64,000 nt of DNA from Ideonella sp. (GTDB lineage Bacteria; Pseudomonadota; Gammaproteobacteria; Burkholderiales; Burkholderiaceae_C): positions 434,001 to 498,000 of the forward strand of contig JABTUC010000001.1 in assembly GCA_015075545.1 (NCBI GenBank), in the 5' to 3' direction. The first letter of the stretch is position 1. The number at the start of each line of letters is the position of its first letter. Below the pieces are notes generated by a model. That model was given only the letters and a program-made list of their open reading frames with translations, was not told where the DNA came from and searched no databases. Positions 37,095 through 48,314 of the stretch are shown in pieces. Both the position numbers and the translations under genes were made by a program.

Positions 37095-40000
37095 GCGCCG
37101 GCGCGGCTTCTTCGTAGGCGGCCAGCGCCTCGCGCAGCCGCTCGCGCATGCGCTGCGCGCTGCGCGCCTTGACGCGGCCGAAGCCGCGCACGGTTTCGGG
37201 CAGTTCGGCGATCGCCACCGCCGCATCGAGCCGTTCGGCGCCGAGCCGCGCCAGCACACGGGCGATCGCCGCTTCGTAGTCGGCCAGCAGCTGGTGGTCG
37301 AGGCGGCGCTCGGCGCCGCCGCGCAGCGGGTCGAGCCAGCTGCCGCGCAGCACGCGGGCACGTGCCAGCCAGCGCAGCGGCGTGCGCAGGCCCGGGCCCC
37401 AGTCGCGCTTGACCGGGCCGGCGTCGCCGCTGCCGCGGCGCCACGGCGGCGCGAGGTGGTAGTGGATCTCGAGCTGGCCTTGGTACAGCTCGGCGCAGCG
37501 CGCTTCGAGGCTGCCGTCGCCGAGCAGCCGCGCGACTTCGTATTCGTCTTTCGGTGCCAGCAGCCGGTGCGCCGAGCGCGCCACCGCCAGCGTCAAGCGC
37601 TCGCTGCCAGGCGCCGCCTGCTGCTCGGCGCGGCGCACGCGCTCGACCCACTGGTCGTAGCGCTGCACCAGTGCCGGCCCCTGGTAGGCCAGCAGATGCG
37701 CACGCCGCTGCGCCAGCAGCTGCTCGAGGTCGGGCGCGGGCGGCGCCTGCCCGCTGCCGGCCAGCCCGGCGCGCGCCAGCACCGCAGCGGGCTCGACCGC
37801 GAGCCGCCGGCCCCAGGCGAAGGCGCGCCGGTTGTCGTCGACCGACACCGCGTTGAGCTCGATCGCGCGCAGCAACGCTGCGCGCGACACCGGCAGCCAG
37901 CCGCGCTGCCACGCCAGGCCCAGCAGCAGCATGTTGGTGGCGATGCTGTGGCCGGCCAGGCGCGTGGCCAGTTGCGTGGCGTCGACCTGCGCGATGGCAT
38001 CGCCGCCTTCGCCAGTGTCTTGGCCAGCGCCTCGCCCGCCGCCGTCGACGCCGAGCCGCGCACGCAGCGTGCCCAGCGCGGCGGCGTGCGGAAAGCGCAG
38101 CTCCGGGTGGCGCACGATGTCGCCGGTGATGGCGTCTGCCGTGTTGACCACCGCGCGCGTGCGGCCGCTGCACAGGCGCGTTTGCGTCTCGGCGCCGCAG
38201 GCCACCAGCAGGTCGCAGGCCAGCAGCAGGTCGGCGCGCACGATGCGCGGCGAGTGCAACTCGGCGCTCGTGCGCGCGATTCGCACATGCGTCAGGACGG
38301 CGCCGCCCTTCTGCGCCAGGCCGGTCTGGTCGAGCGCAGTGGCCGCGTGGCCGTCGAGGTGCGCGGCCATGCCCAGCAGCGCACCGATCGTCACCACGCC
38401 GGTGCCGCCGACGCCGGCCACCAGCACCGACCACGGCGCGTCGAGTGCGGGCAGCGCCGGCTCGGGCAGATCGTCTTCGTGCACCGGCAGGCCCGCGTCG
38501 CGGCGCTCGCTGGCGCCGCGCACGGTGACCAGCGCCGGGCACTCGCCGTCGAGGCAGCTCAGGTCGCTGGTGCAGGCGAACGGATCGATCGCGCGCTTGG
38601 TGCCCCACGCGGTCTCGACCGGCACCACCGCCAGGCAGTTGGATTTGACGCTGCAGTCGCCGCAGCCCTCGCACACCGCCTCGTGGATCAGCACGCGACG
38701 CAGCGGCGGCGGCGCCTCGCCACGCTTGCGGCGGCGGCGCAGCTCGGTGGCGCACACCTGGTCGTAGACGATCACCGTGGTGCCGGCGGTCTCGCGCAGC
38801 TCGTGCTGCACCTGCTCGAGCTCGTCGCGCGGCAGCACGCGCACGCCGGCGGCGAAGCCGGGCTGCGGCCCGTACTTGTGCGGGTCGTCGGCCAGCACGA
38901 CGATGGTCCGCACGCCTTCGGCGGCGATCTGCCGCGTCAGTTGCGGCACGCTCAGCGGGCCGTCGACCGGCTGGCCGCCGGTCATCGCCACCGCGTCGTT
39001 GTAGAGGATCTTGTAGGTGATGTTGACGCCCGAGGCCACCGCGGCGCGGATCGCCAGCAGGCCCGAGTGGAAGTAGGTGCCGTCGCCCATGTTGGCGAAC
39101 ACGTGCTGCACGCCCGAGTGCGCGGCCATGCCGAGCCAGGTGGCGCCTTCGCCGCCCATCTGGCTGATGGTGAGCGTGCTCCGTTCCATGCCCACCGCCA
39201 TCAGGTGGCAGCCCACGCCGGCCAGCGCATGGCTGCCTTCGGGAACGCGGGTCGAGCGGCTGTGCGGGCAGCCCGGGCAGAAGTACGGCGTGCGCTGCAG
39301 CGGCAGCAAAGCAGGCGCGGCCACCGGCGGCGCGGCGGCACGAGCGCCCCAGTCGCCGGCCGGGTCGAGCCGCGCCAGCCGCGAGGCGAGCGCGCGCGCC
39401 ACGATCGCCGGTGTCAGCTCGCCGGTGGGCGGCAGCAGCCACGGCGCGTGCGGCACCGGCCACTCGCCGGCCTCGTCGAACTTGCCGAGCACGCGCGGGC
39501 GCACGTCGTCGCGCCAGTCGTACAGCATCTCCTTGAGCTGGTACTCGATGATCTGGCGCTTCTCCTCGACGACCAGGATCTCTTCGAGACCGGTGGCGAA
39601 AGTGCGCACCGCGTTGGCCTCGAGCGGCCACGGCATGCCGACCTGCATCACGCGCACGCCGAGCGCCGCGGCGCGCGCGTCGCTCAAGCCCAGCTCGCGC
39701 ATCGCCTGGCGCAGATCGGCGAACGCCTTGCCGCAGGCGAGCACGCCCAGCCGTGCGCGCGGCGCGTCGACGACGACGCGGTTGACACCGTTGGCGCGCA
39801 CCCACGCCAGTGCGGCGTAGATCTTCCACGCCTGCATGCGGTGCTCCTGCGCCGGCACCGGGTCGGGCCAGCGGATGTTCAGACCCTCGCTGGGCAGCGC
39901 GATGTCGCGCGGCGCGACGAACTCGCGCGGCGCGCCCAGTTCGACCACCGCCGAGCTCTCGACGATGTCGGACGACAGCTTGAGCGCCACCCACAGGCCG

Positions 40001-40578
40001 CTGTAGCGCGACAGTGCCCAGCCCATCAGGCCGAAGTCGAGCACCTCCTGCAGGTTGCTCGGCGCCAGCACCGGAATGCCGCAGGCCGAAAACACGTGTT
40101 CGCTCTGGTGCGCCACCGCCGACGAGCGCGCGCCGTGGTCGTCGCCGGCGACGACGAGCACGCCGCCGGCGCGCGCGGTGCCGGCGTGGTTGGCGTGCTT
40201 GAAGACGTCGACGCAGCGGTCGACGCCCGGGCCCTTGCCGTACCACAGCGCAAAGATGCCGTCGCGCTGGGGCGCCGGCAGCAGGTGCAGCTGCTGCGAG
40301 CCCCAGACGGCAGTGGCGCCGAGGTCTTCGTTGACCGCGCATTCGAACTTCACGTCGTGCGCAGCCAGGAACGGTTTCGCCTCGCGCAATGCGGCATCGA
40401 GCGCGCCCAGCGGCGAGCCACGGTAGCCGGTGACGAAGCCCGCGGTGTCGAGCCCCGCCGCGCGGTCGCGCTCGCGCTGCAGCATCGGCAGCCGCGTCAG
40501 CGCCTGCACGCCGGTGAGGAAGACGCGGCCGCTGTCGAGGCAGTACTTGTCTTCGAGGGAGGCGTCGGCGAGGTTCAC
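37084..40578 (-). CDS. Fused indolepyruvate:ferredoxin oxidoreductase family enzyme
   Basis: Large TPP-dependent 2-oxoacid oxidoreductase (1164 residues) that oxidatively decarboxylates aryl-pyruvates to aryl-acyl-CoA. The alpha-type and beta-type parts are fused, as is usual in aerobic Proteobacteria. The thiamine motif NMGDGTYFHSGLLAIRAAVA lies near residue 490, preceded by TPYFCPGCPHSRSTRVPEG. A cysteine cluster CEGCGDCSVKSNCL (near 660) followed by CTSDLSCLDGEC is a candidate iron-sulfur site. The C-terminal part (LVAGVGGTGVVTIGALLGMA near 745) is the gamma-like subunit. It starts 18 bases after the Bug gene stop. Aromatic amino acids are the plausible substrates, after transamination. 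Confidence 0.93.
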   Translation of the reverse strand: MNLADASLEDKYCLDSGRVFLTGVQALTRLPMLQRERDRAAGLDTAGFVTGYRGSPLGALDAALREAKPFLAAHDVKFECAVNEDLGATAVWGSQQLHLLPAPQRDGIFALWYGKGPGVDRCVDVFKHANHAGTARAGGVLVVAGDDHGARSSAVAHQSEHVFSACGIPVLAPSNLQEVLDFGLMGWALSRYSGLWVALKLSSDIVESSAVVELGAPREFVAPRDIALPSEGLNIRWPDPVPAQEHRMQAWKIYAALAWVRANGVNRVVVDAPRARLGVLACGKAFADLRQAMRELGLSDARAAALGVRVMQVGMPWPLEANAVRTFATGLEEILVVEEKRQIIEYQLKEMLYDWRDDVRPRVLGKFDEAGEWPVPHAPWLLPPTGELTPAIVARALASRLARLDPAGDWGARAAAPPVAAPALLPLQRTPYFCPGCPHSRSTRVPEGSHALAGVGCHLMAVGMERSTLTISQMGGEGATWLGMAAHSGVQHVFANMGDGTYFHSGLLAIRAAVASGVNITYKILYNDAVAMTGGQPVDGPLSVPQLTRQIAAEGVRTIVVLADDPHKYGPQPGFAAGVRVLPRDELEQVQHELRETAGTTVIVYDQVCATELRRRRKRGEAPPPLRRVLIHEAVCEGCGDCSVKSNCLAVVPVETAWGTKRAIDPFACTSDLSCLDGECPALVTVRGASERRDAGLPVHEDDLPEPALPALDAPWSVLVAGVGGTGVVTIGALLGMAAHLDGHAATALDQTGLAQKGGAVLTHVRIARTSAELHSPRIVRADLLLACDLLVACGAETQTRLCSGRTRAVVNTADAITGDIVRHPELRFPHAAALGTLRARLGVDGGGRGAGQDTGEGGDAIAQVDATQLATRLAGHSIATNMLLLGLAWQRGWLPVSRAALLRAIELNAVSVDDNRRAFAWGRRLAVEPAAVLARAGLAGSGQAPPAPDLEQLLAQRRAHLLAYQGPALVQRYDQWVERVRRAEQQAAPGSERLTLAVARSAHRLLAPKDEYEVARLLGDGSLEARCAELYQGQLEIHYHLAPPWRRGSGDAGPVKRDWGPGLRTPLRWLARARVLRGSWLDPLRGGAERRLDHQLLADYEAAIARVLARLGAERLDAAVAIAELPETVRGFGRVKARSAQRMRERLREALAAYEEAAPAHAA

Positions 40579-40596
40579 GGTCGGGCTTCCCGCGGC

Positions 40597-41571
40597 CTAC
40601 TCGGGCTTGGCACCGGTCAACGCGATGATGCGGCGGTAGCGGTCGATGTCGCGCCGCACCAGCGCATCGAGTTCGGCCGGCGTGCTCGGCGCGGCGTCGA
40701 GGCCGGTGGCGGCGAGCTTGTCGATCACCGCCCGGTCGCGCAGGATGGTGCCGACCTCGGCGGCCACGCGGGCGATGAGCGGCGCCGGCGTGCCCGCCGG
40801 CGCGAGCAGCGCGTACCAGTTGACCAGCGCGAACTCGGGCCAGCCACTCTCGGCGAAGGTGGGCACGTCGGGCGCCACCGCGTGCCGCGCCGGGCTGGTG
40901 ATCGCCAGCGCCACCGCCTTGCCGGCCTTGGCGTGCTTGATGCCGTTGCCGGCGACGACGAAGCTGAGCTGCACCTGGCCACCAAGCAGGTCGACCAGCG
41001 CCTGGCCACCGCCCTTGTACGGCACGTCGATGACGTCGATGCCGGCCAGCTTCTTGAACCAGGCGAAGCCGAGGTAGTGCGGGCTGCTGGTGCCCAGCGA
41101 GCCGAACGACAGCCGGCCCGGCTGCGCCTTGGCCAGCGCCACCAACTCGGCCATCGAGTGCACGCCCGCCGACGGGTGAGCCAGCAGCAGCAGCGGCGAG
41201 GTGGTGAGCTGCGCCACTGGCGCGAAATCGCGCAGCGTGTCGTACGGCAGGTTGGCCGCGTAGGCCGCATTGATGGCGTGGATGTCGGTGGTCAGCAGCA
41301 GCGTGTGGCCATCGGCGGCGGCACCGGTGACCACGCGCGTGGCGATCACCGAATTGCCGCCCGGCCGGTTGTCGACCAGCACCTGGGTGCCGAGCACCGG
41401 CGCGAGCCGCTCGGCGAGCAGCCGCGCGACGACATCGGTGCCGCCGCCGGGCCCGAACGGCACCACGATGCGCACCGGTTGCGAGCCGAACTCCGCCGCG
41501 CCCAGCGGGGCGACGAAGACCGCGGTCGCGCCGCACAGCAGCCATGACATCACAACGCGCAGGACTCTCAT
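40597..41571 (-). CDS. Bug-type tripartite tricarboxylate transporter substrate-binding protein
   Basis: Periplasmic solute-binding protein of 324 residues with a signal peptide (MRVLRVVMSWLLCGATAV, cut near GAAE, about residue 26). The Bug family begins here with PVRIVVPFGPGGGTDVVARL, followed by VLVDNRPGGNSVIATRVVTG. Such receptors bind carboxylates and are strongly expanded in Burkholderiales, often as orphans without TctA/TctB; no membrane partners are encoded nearby. The start MRVLRVVMS at 41571 was chosen over a longer frame because it gives a clean signal peptide. Confidence 0.92.
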   Translation of the reverse strand: MRVLRVVMSWLLCGATAVFVAPLGAAEFGSQPVRIVVPFGPGGGTDVVARLLAERLAPVLGTQVLVDNRPGGNSVIATRVVTGAAADGHTLLLTTDIHAINAAYAANLPYDTLRDFAPVAQLTTSPLLLLAHPSAGVHSMAELVALAKAQPGRLSFGSLGTSSPHYLGFAWFKKLAGIDVIDVPYKGGGQALVDLLGGQVQLSFVVAGNGIKHAKAGKAVALAITSPARHAVAPDVPTFAESGWPEFALVNWYALLAPAGTPAPLIARVAAEVGTILRDRAVIDKLAATGLDAAPSTPAELDALVRRDIDRYRRIIALTGAKPE

Positions 41572-41602
41572 CGTCGATCTCCCGCGGCGCATCGGCGCCG
41601 CA

Positions 41603-43621
41603 TCAGCCGGTGGCGCCGAAATCGGCGGCGCGCCGCTCGAGGAAAGCGGCGATGCCTTCGCGGGCCGCCGCGGTGCACGCCGATTCGCCGAACGCGCGGT
41701 AGCCGACTTCGAGCGCGTCGGCGAGCGTGCGCGCAGCGGCCGCGTCGCGCACCGCGCGGCCGGTCAGCGCGACGAGCTGCGCGCTCAGGCGCTTGCCGCC
41801 GGAGACTGCCGCCGCACCGTCGGGCCACGCCGGCAGCGCGACCGCGGCGTCGGCGACCGGCCGCGGTCGGCCGGCGAGCGCGTGCACGCGGGCCACGGCT
41901 TTGGCGATCAGCGCCTCGAACGTGTCGGCAAGGTCGTCGACGATGCCCAGTTCGTGCGCCTGCGCGGCGCTCAGGCGATCGGCGCGCGCGAGCATGCCGT
42001 GGAAGACCGCCGCCGCCGCCGGCCAGCGCCGGTACGGCACCACCATCGCGCCCAGGCCGGGCACGATGCCCAGCGTGATCTCGGGCAGCTGCATCGTCGC
42101 GTGACGCTGCGCCACCAGCGCGTGGCAGCGCATCGCCAGCTCGAAGCCGCCGCCGAGCGCCATGCCGTTGAGCGCCGCGACCACCGGCTTGGCGCAGCGG
42201 TCGAGGTGCACCAGCAGGCGCGCGCAATCGCGCGCGTACTGCGCCGCCGCGCCGGCGTCGCCGAGCAGCGACGGAAAGCGCCCGATATCGGCGCCGGCGC
42301 AGAACGCCTTGCTGCCCCAGCCGGTGAGCACGAAGCCGGCCACCTGCGCGTCGGCCTCGTGGCGGCGGATAACGGCCAGGATCTCGTCGGTCATCTCGTC
42401 GTGCAGCGCGTTCAGCGCCTCGGGCCGGCGCAGCGTGATCACCACGACATCGTCGACGCGGTCGACAACGACGTGCCGCTCGCTCGGCTGGTACGCGGCG
42501 AGCGCGCGCCGCGGCAGCGGCATGCCGGGCCGCTCGGCGGCGAAGCGCTGCAGCACGCGAGTCACCTCGGCGTCGCCGGCTTCGCGCATCGACTGCAATG
42601 GGCCTTGCTTGAAGCCGAGGGCGAGGCGGCAGCCGATGTCGAGGTCGGCGCTGTGCCCGATGCCGCGGTCGAGGATGTCGACCGCCTGCGACCACAGCAC
42701 ACCGCGCAGCCGGTCGTCGATGGCGGCGGCCTGCGCCGCGCCCACCTCGACGCGCTTGCCGGGCGCCACCGTCAGCCAGCGCTCGACCGAGCCGAAGATC
42801 GTCGCCGGGGTGTAGTGCGCGCCTTCCTCGGCGGCCTGCAGCGTGTTGGTCTCGACGATGATCGGGTTGCCGTGCGCCAGGTTGAGCACGAAGAACGGCC
42901 CGGCGTGCACGTGCGCCTGCGCCACCGTGTCGACCTGCGCTGCGCTGGCATGCGCCAGCAGGTGCGCGGCCTCGTTGCACCAGTTGTCGAACACGCGGTC
43001 GAGCATGAAGCACGGCGCATCGCCGGTGGTCAGCGGCAGCTTGCCGGTGGCCGCGAACAGGCGCCGCAGCCAGGCGAGCAGCGCGCGATCGGCGCGCGGC
43101 CAGTCGATCACCTCGACCACCGGGTTGCGCCACGCCGGCGCGAAGAAGTGCGTGACCGTGGCGCGCCCGGGGTGCTTCAGTTGCGCGAACAGCCGCGCCG
43201 CCGGTAGCGAGCTGGTGTTCGAGGTGATCACCGCGTCCGCCGCGACGCGCGCCTCGACGTCGGCGAAGATGCGGCGCTTGAGCGCGAGGTCTTCGGTGGC
43301 CGCCTCGATCACCCAGTCGGCGCCGGCGAGCGCCGCGTAGTCGGTGCTGCCGGCCAACCCCGCGAGCACCGCCTGCGCATCGGGCGCCTTCATCTTGCCC
43401 TTGGCCACCGCCTTGTCGGCGTAGCCGCGCAGGCGCGCCAGCGCGGCGTCGATCGCCTCCTGCCGGAGGTCGAGCAGCACCAGCTCGATCTCGGGCAGCG
43501 CGGACTTCAAGTAGTAGCCGATGTCGGGGCCGATGGTGCCCGCGCCGATCACCGCCACGCGGCGCGGCGGCGGTCGATCGACCGATTCGAGCAGCGGGTT
43601 GGCGAAGGCGGGGGCACTCAT
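41603..43621 (-). CDS. 3-hydroxyacyl-CoA dehydrogenase / enoyl-CoA hydratase fusion
   Basis: Bifunctional beta-oxidation enzyme (672 residues) with the dehydrogenase in front: NAD-binding VAVIGAGTIGPDIGYYL (about 22-38), SNTSSLPAARLF, then HFFAPAWRNPVVEVIDWPRA. The dehydrogenase C-domain follows at about 190-370. The C-terminal enoyl-CoA hydratase (about 395-600) shows LNGMALGGGFELAMRCHALV and the oxyanion glycine region PEITLGIVPGLGAM. FadB/MFP proteins have the reverse order (hydratase first), but this order is known for hydroxybutyryl-CoA-type fusions. A substrate with a short acyl chain is thus likely but unproven. No thiolase is present next to it. Confidence 0.93.
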   Translation of the reverse strand: MSAPAFANPLLESVDRPPPRRVAVIGAGTIGPDIGYYLKSALPEIELVLLDLRQEAIDAALARLRGYADKAVAKGKMKAPDAQAVLAGLAGSTDYAALAGADWVIEAATEDLALKRRIFADVEARVAADAVITSNTSSLPAARLFAQLKHPGRATVTHFFAPAWRNPVVEVIDWPRADRALLAWLRRLFAATGKLPLTTGDAPCFMLDRVFDNWCNEAAHLLAHASAAQVDTVAQAHVHAGPFFVLNLAHGNPIIVETNTLQAAEEGAHYTPATIFGSVERWLTVAPGKRVEVGAAQAAAIDDRLRGVLWSQAVDILDRGIGHSADLDIGCRLALGFKQGPLQSMREAGDAEVTRVLQRFAAERPGMPLPRRALAAYQPSERHVVVDRVDDVVVITLRRPEALNALHDEMTDEILAVIRRHEADAQVAGFVLTGWGSKAFCAGADIGRFPSLLGDAGAAAQYARDCARLLVHLDRCAKPVVAALNGMALGGGFELAMRCHALVAQRHATMQLPEITLGIVPGLGAMVVPYRRWPAAAAVFHGMLARADRLSAAQAHELGIVDDLADTFEALIAKAVARVHALAGRPRPVADAAVALPAWPDGAAAVSGGKRLSAQLVALTGRAVRDAAAARTLADALEVGYRAFGESACTAAAREGIAAFLERRAADFGATG

Positions 43622-43655
43622 CGGCGGCGTCCTTGTCGACTGTCGTGCAAGCGGC

Positions 43656-45035
43656 TCAAGCGGGTTCGGGCACCGAGGGCAGGCCGGCCAGCGCCATCGC
43701 CAGCTCCTTCTCGTCGTAGTGCTGGTCGACCAGCTTGCCGCTGGCGTAGGCCGAGTACGCGCTCATGTCGAAGTGCCCGTGACCGCACAGGTTGAACAGG
43801 ATCACCTCGCTCTTGCCCTCGCGCTTGCAGCGCATCGCCTCGGCGATCGCACCCTTGACCGCGTGGTTGGCCTCGGGCGCCGGCACGATGCCTTCGGCGC
43901 GCGCGAACAGCACGCCCGCTTCGAAGCACTCGTTCTGGTGGTACGAAGTGGCCTCGATCAGCTTCAGCGCATGCAGGTGCGACACCAGCGGCGCCATGCC
44001 GTGGTAGCGCAGACCGCCGGCGTGGAAGCCCGGCGGCGTGAACGTGCTGCCCAGCGTGTGCATCTTCACCAGCGGCGTCAGGTGGCTGGTGTCGCCGAAG
44101 TCGTAGGCAAATTTGCCGCGCGTCAGGCTCGGGCACGCGGCCGGCTCGACCGCGACGATGCGGCGCTGCTTGGTCTTGCCCTTGCCCCTGAGCTGCTGGC
44201 CGACGAACGGGAACGCGATGCCGGCGAAGTTGCTGCCGCCGCCGGTGCAGCCGACCACGACGTCGGGGTCGTCGCCGGCCATCTCGAGCTGCTTCATCGC
44301 CTCCTGGCCGATGATGGTCTGGTGCATCAGCACGTGGTTGAGCACCGAGCCGAGCGAATACTTGGTGTCGTCGTGCGTCGCCGCCACCTCCACCGCCTCG
44401 GAGATCGCGATGCCGAGCGACCCCGGGTGGTTGGGGTTCTTTTCGAGGATCGCGCGGCCGCAGTTGGTGGTGTTCGACGGCGACGGCAGGCACTTCGCGC
44501 CGTAGGTCTCCATCAGCGCGCGGCGGTACGGCTTCTGGTCGTACGACACCCGCACCTGGTAGACGGTGACGTCGATGCCGAACAGCGCACCGGCGAAGGC
44601 GAGCGACGAGCCCCACTGGCCGGCGCCGGTCTCGGTGGTGAGCTTCTTGATGCCGGCCTGCGCGTTGTACCAGGCCTGCGGCACCGCGGTGTTGGGCTTG
44701 TGGCTGCCGGCCGGCGAGACGCCTTCGTACTTGTAGTAGATCTTCGCCGGCGTGCCGAGTGCCTTCTCCAACCGATGCGCGCGGTACAGCGGCGCGGGCC
44801 GCCACAGGCGGAACACCTCGCGCACCGGCTCCGGAATCGGCACCTCGCGCTCGGCGCTCACCTCCTGCATGATGAGCTCCATCGGGAACAGCGGCGCCAG
44901 GTCGTCGGGCCCGAGCGGCTTCAGCGTGCCCGGGTGCAGCGGCGGCGCCAGCGGCACCGGCAGGTCGGCCATGATGTTGTACCAGTTGCGCGGGATCTGC
45001 GATTCGTCGAGAACGAACTTGGTGGGCGTGCTCAT
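43656..45035 (-). CDS. trpB2: TrpB2-type PLP-dependent enzyme (tryptophan synthase beta-like)
   Basis: TrpB2 catalyses indole + L-serine to tryptophan in some organisms, as a stand-alone enzyme. The 459-residue protein has the PLP lysine in [35 protein letters not shown], and the phosphate-binding glycine loop [39 protein letters not shown] and CGHGHFD are features of the TrpB2 group rather than TrpB1. No TrpA is encoded near. The start at 45035 is [18 protein letters not shown], the conserved N-terminus of this group. It lies between the hydroxyacyl-CoA fusion (34-base gap) and a divergently read hydrolase. Confidence 0.92.
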   Translation of the reverse strand: MSTPTKFVLDESQIPRNWYNIMADLPVPLAPPLHPGTLKPLGPDDLAPLFPMELIMQEVSAEREVPIPEPVREVFRLWRPAPLYRAHRLEKALGTPAKIYYKYEGVSPAGSHKPNTAVPQAWYNAQAGIKKLTTETGAGQWGSSLAFAGALFGIDVTVYQVRVSYDQKPYRRALMETYGAKCLPSPSNTTNCGRAILEKNPNHPGSLGIAISEAVEVAATHDDTKYSLGSVLNHVLMHQTIIGQEAMKQLEMAGDDPDVVVGCTGGGSNFAGIAFPFVGQQLRGKGKTKQRRIVAVEPAACPSLTRGKFAYDFGDTSHLTPLVKMHTLGSTFTPPGFHAGGLRYHGMAPLVSHLHALKLIEATSYHQNECFEAGVLFARAEGIVPAPEANHAVKGAIAEAMRCKREGKSEVILFNLCGHGHFDMSAYSAYASGKLVDQHYDEKELAMALAGLPSVPEPA

Positions 45036-45148
45036 GCGCTGTCTCCTCGGTGGGTTGGAATGAATCCGGCGCCGCTGCGCGGACACCGAACGGGAAAGGG
45101 CGATGGGTTCCGCATCGCCGCGGCTCGCGGGCGCGAGAATCGAAGTCG

Positions 45149-45976
45149 ATGACCGTGCCGCAAATCGAACCCGGCTACGTCCGCACGCGCCGCGGCCGGC
45201 TGCACATCGCGTGCTGCGGTGAGCACGCCGCGCCGCCGGTGCTGCTGCTGCACCAAACGCCGCGCAGCGTGGCCGAATACCGCGCCGTGCTGCCGCTGCT
45301 GGGGGCGCGCTGGCGCGCGATCGCGCTCGACACGCCGGGCTTCGGCGCCTCCGACGCGCTGCCCGAGGGTGCGTCGATCGAAGGCTGGGCCGACGCCGCG
45401 GCAGCGCTGCTCGACGCGCTGGGCATCGCGCGTGCGCACGTGGTGGGGCACCACACCGGCGGCGTGATCGCGATCGAACTGGCCGCCGCGCGGCCCGAGC
45501 GCGTGGCGCGGCTCGTGCTGTCGTCGACGCCGTGGATCGACGCCGCCGAGCGCGTGCGGCGCGCGCAGCGCGGTGCGATCGACCGCGTCGAGCCGCGCGC
45601 CGACGGCTCGCACCTGGCCGAGCTGTGGCAGCGGCGCGCGCCGTTCTACCCCGCGGGCCGGCCCGAGCTGCTGCACGCCTTCGTGCTCGACGCGCTGAAG
45701 GTGCTCGACGACGTGGAAGCTGGCCACGACGCGGTGACGCGCTACGCGATGGACGAGCGCATCGTGCTGGTGCGCGCGCCGGCGCTGGTGCTGCAGGCCG
45801 GCGCCGATCCGTTCGCCGCGCCGCATGCGGCCACGCTCGCCGCGCGCCTGCACAACGCCACGCTGCAGCGCATCGAAGCCGGCATGGTGCCGCTGCCCGA
45901 GCAATTGCCCGAGGCGTTCGCCGCCGCGGTCGAGCGCTTTCTCGATGGCGATGGCGCGGCTCGTCCTCATGGCTGA
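45149..45976 (+). CDS. Alpha/beta-fold hydrolase with His at the nucleophile position
   Basis: The 275-residue product has the alpha/beta hydrolase layout: oxyanion strand [16 protein letters not shown], the strand-turn [14 protein letters not shown], and the nucleophile elbow [13 protein letters not shown], where the GxSxG serine is replaced by His102 (G100-H-H-T-G104). A distal Asp/His pair is not obvious. This substitution is known in a subgroup of the fold, so loss of ordinary serine-hydrolase activity is likely. The start ATG 45149 gives [20 protein letters not shown]; an in-frame codon at 45050 would extend it, but without support. Its last 10 bases overlap the end of the convergent acyl-CoA ligase gene. 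Confidence 0.85.
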   Translation: MTVPQIEPGYVRTRRGRLHIACCGEHAAPPVLLLHQTPRSVAEYRAVLPLLGARWRAIALDTPGFGASDALPEGASIEGWADAAAALLDALGIARAHVVGHHTGGVIAIELAAARPERVARLVLSSTPWIDAAERVRRAQRGAIDRVEPRADGSHLAELWQRRAPFYPAGRPELLHAFVLDALKVLDDVEAGHDAVTRYAMDERIVLVRAPALVLQAGADPFAAPHAATLAARLHNATLQRIEAGMVPLPEQLPEAFAAAVERFLDGDGAARPHG

Positions 45977-47582
45977 GCTCCGCGCAGCGCGGCCTTGTCG
46001 GTCTTGTTGGCCGCGGTCTTGGGCAACGCGGCCATGAAACGCACCTCGGCCGGCACCTTGTAGCGCGACAGCCGCTGCGCGCAGAACGCCTGCAGCGCCG
46101 CGGCGTCGCTGCCCGAGCCCGGGCGCGCCACCACGCAGGCACGCAGCACCTCGCCGCGGTAGGCGTCGGGCACGCCGATCACCGCGGCGTCGGCGACGTC
46201 GGGGTGCGCGAACAGCACCTCTTCGACCTCGCGCGGGTAGACGTTGTAGCCGCCGACGATCGCCATGTCCTTCTTGCGGTCGCGGATCGTCAAGAAGCCG
46301 TCGTCGTCGATCGCGCCAATGTCGCCGGTGTAGAGCCAGCCGTCGCGCAACGCCAGCGCGGTCTCGTCGGGCCGGTTGCGGTAGCCGCGCATCAACTGCG
46401 GCCCGCGCACGCGGATCTCGCCGCTGTCGCCGCGTGCGAGTACGCGCGCTCCGGTGTCGACGTCGACGATCTCGATCGTGGTGTCGGGCACCGGCGCGCC
46501 CACGCTGCCCGGCTTCACGGGGCCGCGCGCCGGGTTGAAGGCGAGCACCGGTCCGGCCTCGGTCATGCCGTAGCCCTCGAACACCGGCGCACCGGTGACT
46601 GCGCGCCAGCGTTCGAGCGTGGCCGCCGCCAGCGCGGCAGCGCCCGAGTAGCAGGTGTGCACGCTGCGCCAGTCGGTGCCGGCGCAGCGTGGATGCGAGA
46701 GCAGGCCGACGAAGATCGTCGGGCTGCCGAGGAAGACGCCGATGCGCTCGCGCGGCACGGTGTCGAGCACCGCATCGGGTTGATAGCGCGGCAGGATCAC
46801 CAGCGTGCTGGCGGCACGCACCGCCAGCAGCAGCCCCATCGCCATGCCGTAGGCGTGCGACAGCGGCATCATGCACAGCACGCGGTCGCCCTCGCGCGTG
46901 GGCAGCAGCGCCTCGCGCTGCGCGACGTTGACGGCCAGCGCGCGGTGCGTCAGCTCGACGCCCTTGGGCCGACCGGTGGTGCCGCCGGTGTACTGCAGCA
47001 GCGCGGGCGCGTCGGCCGCCGGCAGCGGCGGCAGCGCGGCGCCGAGCGCGGGCTCGGCGAGCCGGCGCGCACCGTCGCCGACGACGATGCAGTGCGCGAC
47101 ACCCGCACGCTGCGCCACCGGCAGCGCGGCGGCGGCCAGCGCCGCCTGCACGACGAAGACGCGCGGCTGCGCGTCGAGCAGGATCGGCTCCATCTCGTGC
47201 GGCGTCAGCAGCGCGTTCAGCGGCGCCAGCTGCGCGCCGGCGGCCAGGCCCGCGAAGCTGGCGATGCAGCCGTCGATCGAGTTGCCGATCAGCGTGGCCA
47301 CGCGCTCGCCTTGCGCCCCCAGCGCGCGCAGCTCGTGCGCGAAGGCGGCCACCGCCGCCAGATAGCGCGCGTGGTCGATACGCTCGTCGCCGCACACCAG
47401 CGCCTCGCGCGCCGGCGCGCGAGCGGCGGCATCGGCCAGCAGGTGCACCACGGTGGGTGCGGCATCGAGCACTGTGCCCGCACCGCGCACCGAAGCCGGC
47501 GCAGCGGTCGCCGTCACGTCGCACCCCGCGCGCGGCGCCATCGCGTCGGCGGCGAGCTCGTCGTGCAGGTGGCCGTGCGGTC

Positions 47583-47586
<4 letters not shown>
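45967..47586 (-). CDS. AMP-dependent acyl-CoA ligase
   Basis: Adenylating acid-CoA ligase of 539 residues. The P-loop-like A3 motif is [19 protein letters not shown], the A5 motif [16 protein letters not shown], the A8 region [18 protein letters not shown], and the A10 catalytic lysine [17 protein letters not shown]. This is the common bacterial fatty- or aromatic-acid CoA ligase type; substrate cannot be told. It overlaps livF by 4 bases (ATGA at 47583-47586) and is therefore part of the transporter operon, suggesting that the transported acid is activated by this enzyme. Confidence 0.92.

Positions 47587-48310
<724 letters not shown>

Positions 48311-48314
<4 letters not shown>

Noticed and set aside
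37078-41547. Very long open frame of nearly 1490 codons on the plus strand opposite the indolepyruvate oxidoreductase
   Set aside because: It is a GC-rich shadow of the real minus-strand genes; its product is low-complexity Arg/Ala/His-rich sequence with no domain, while the opposite strand gives clear motifs.
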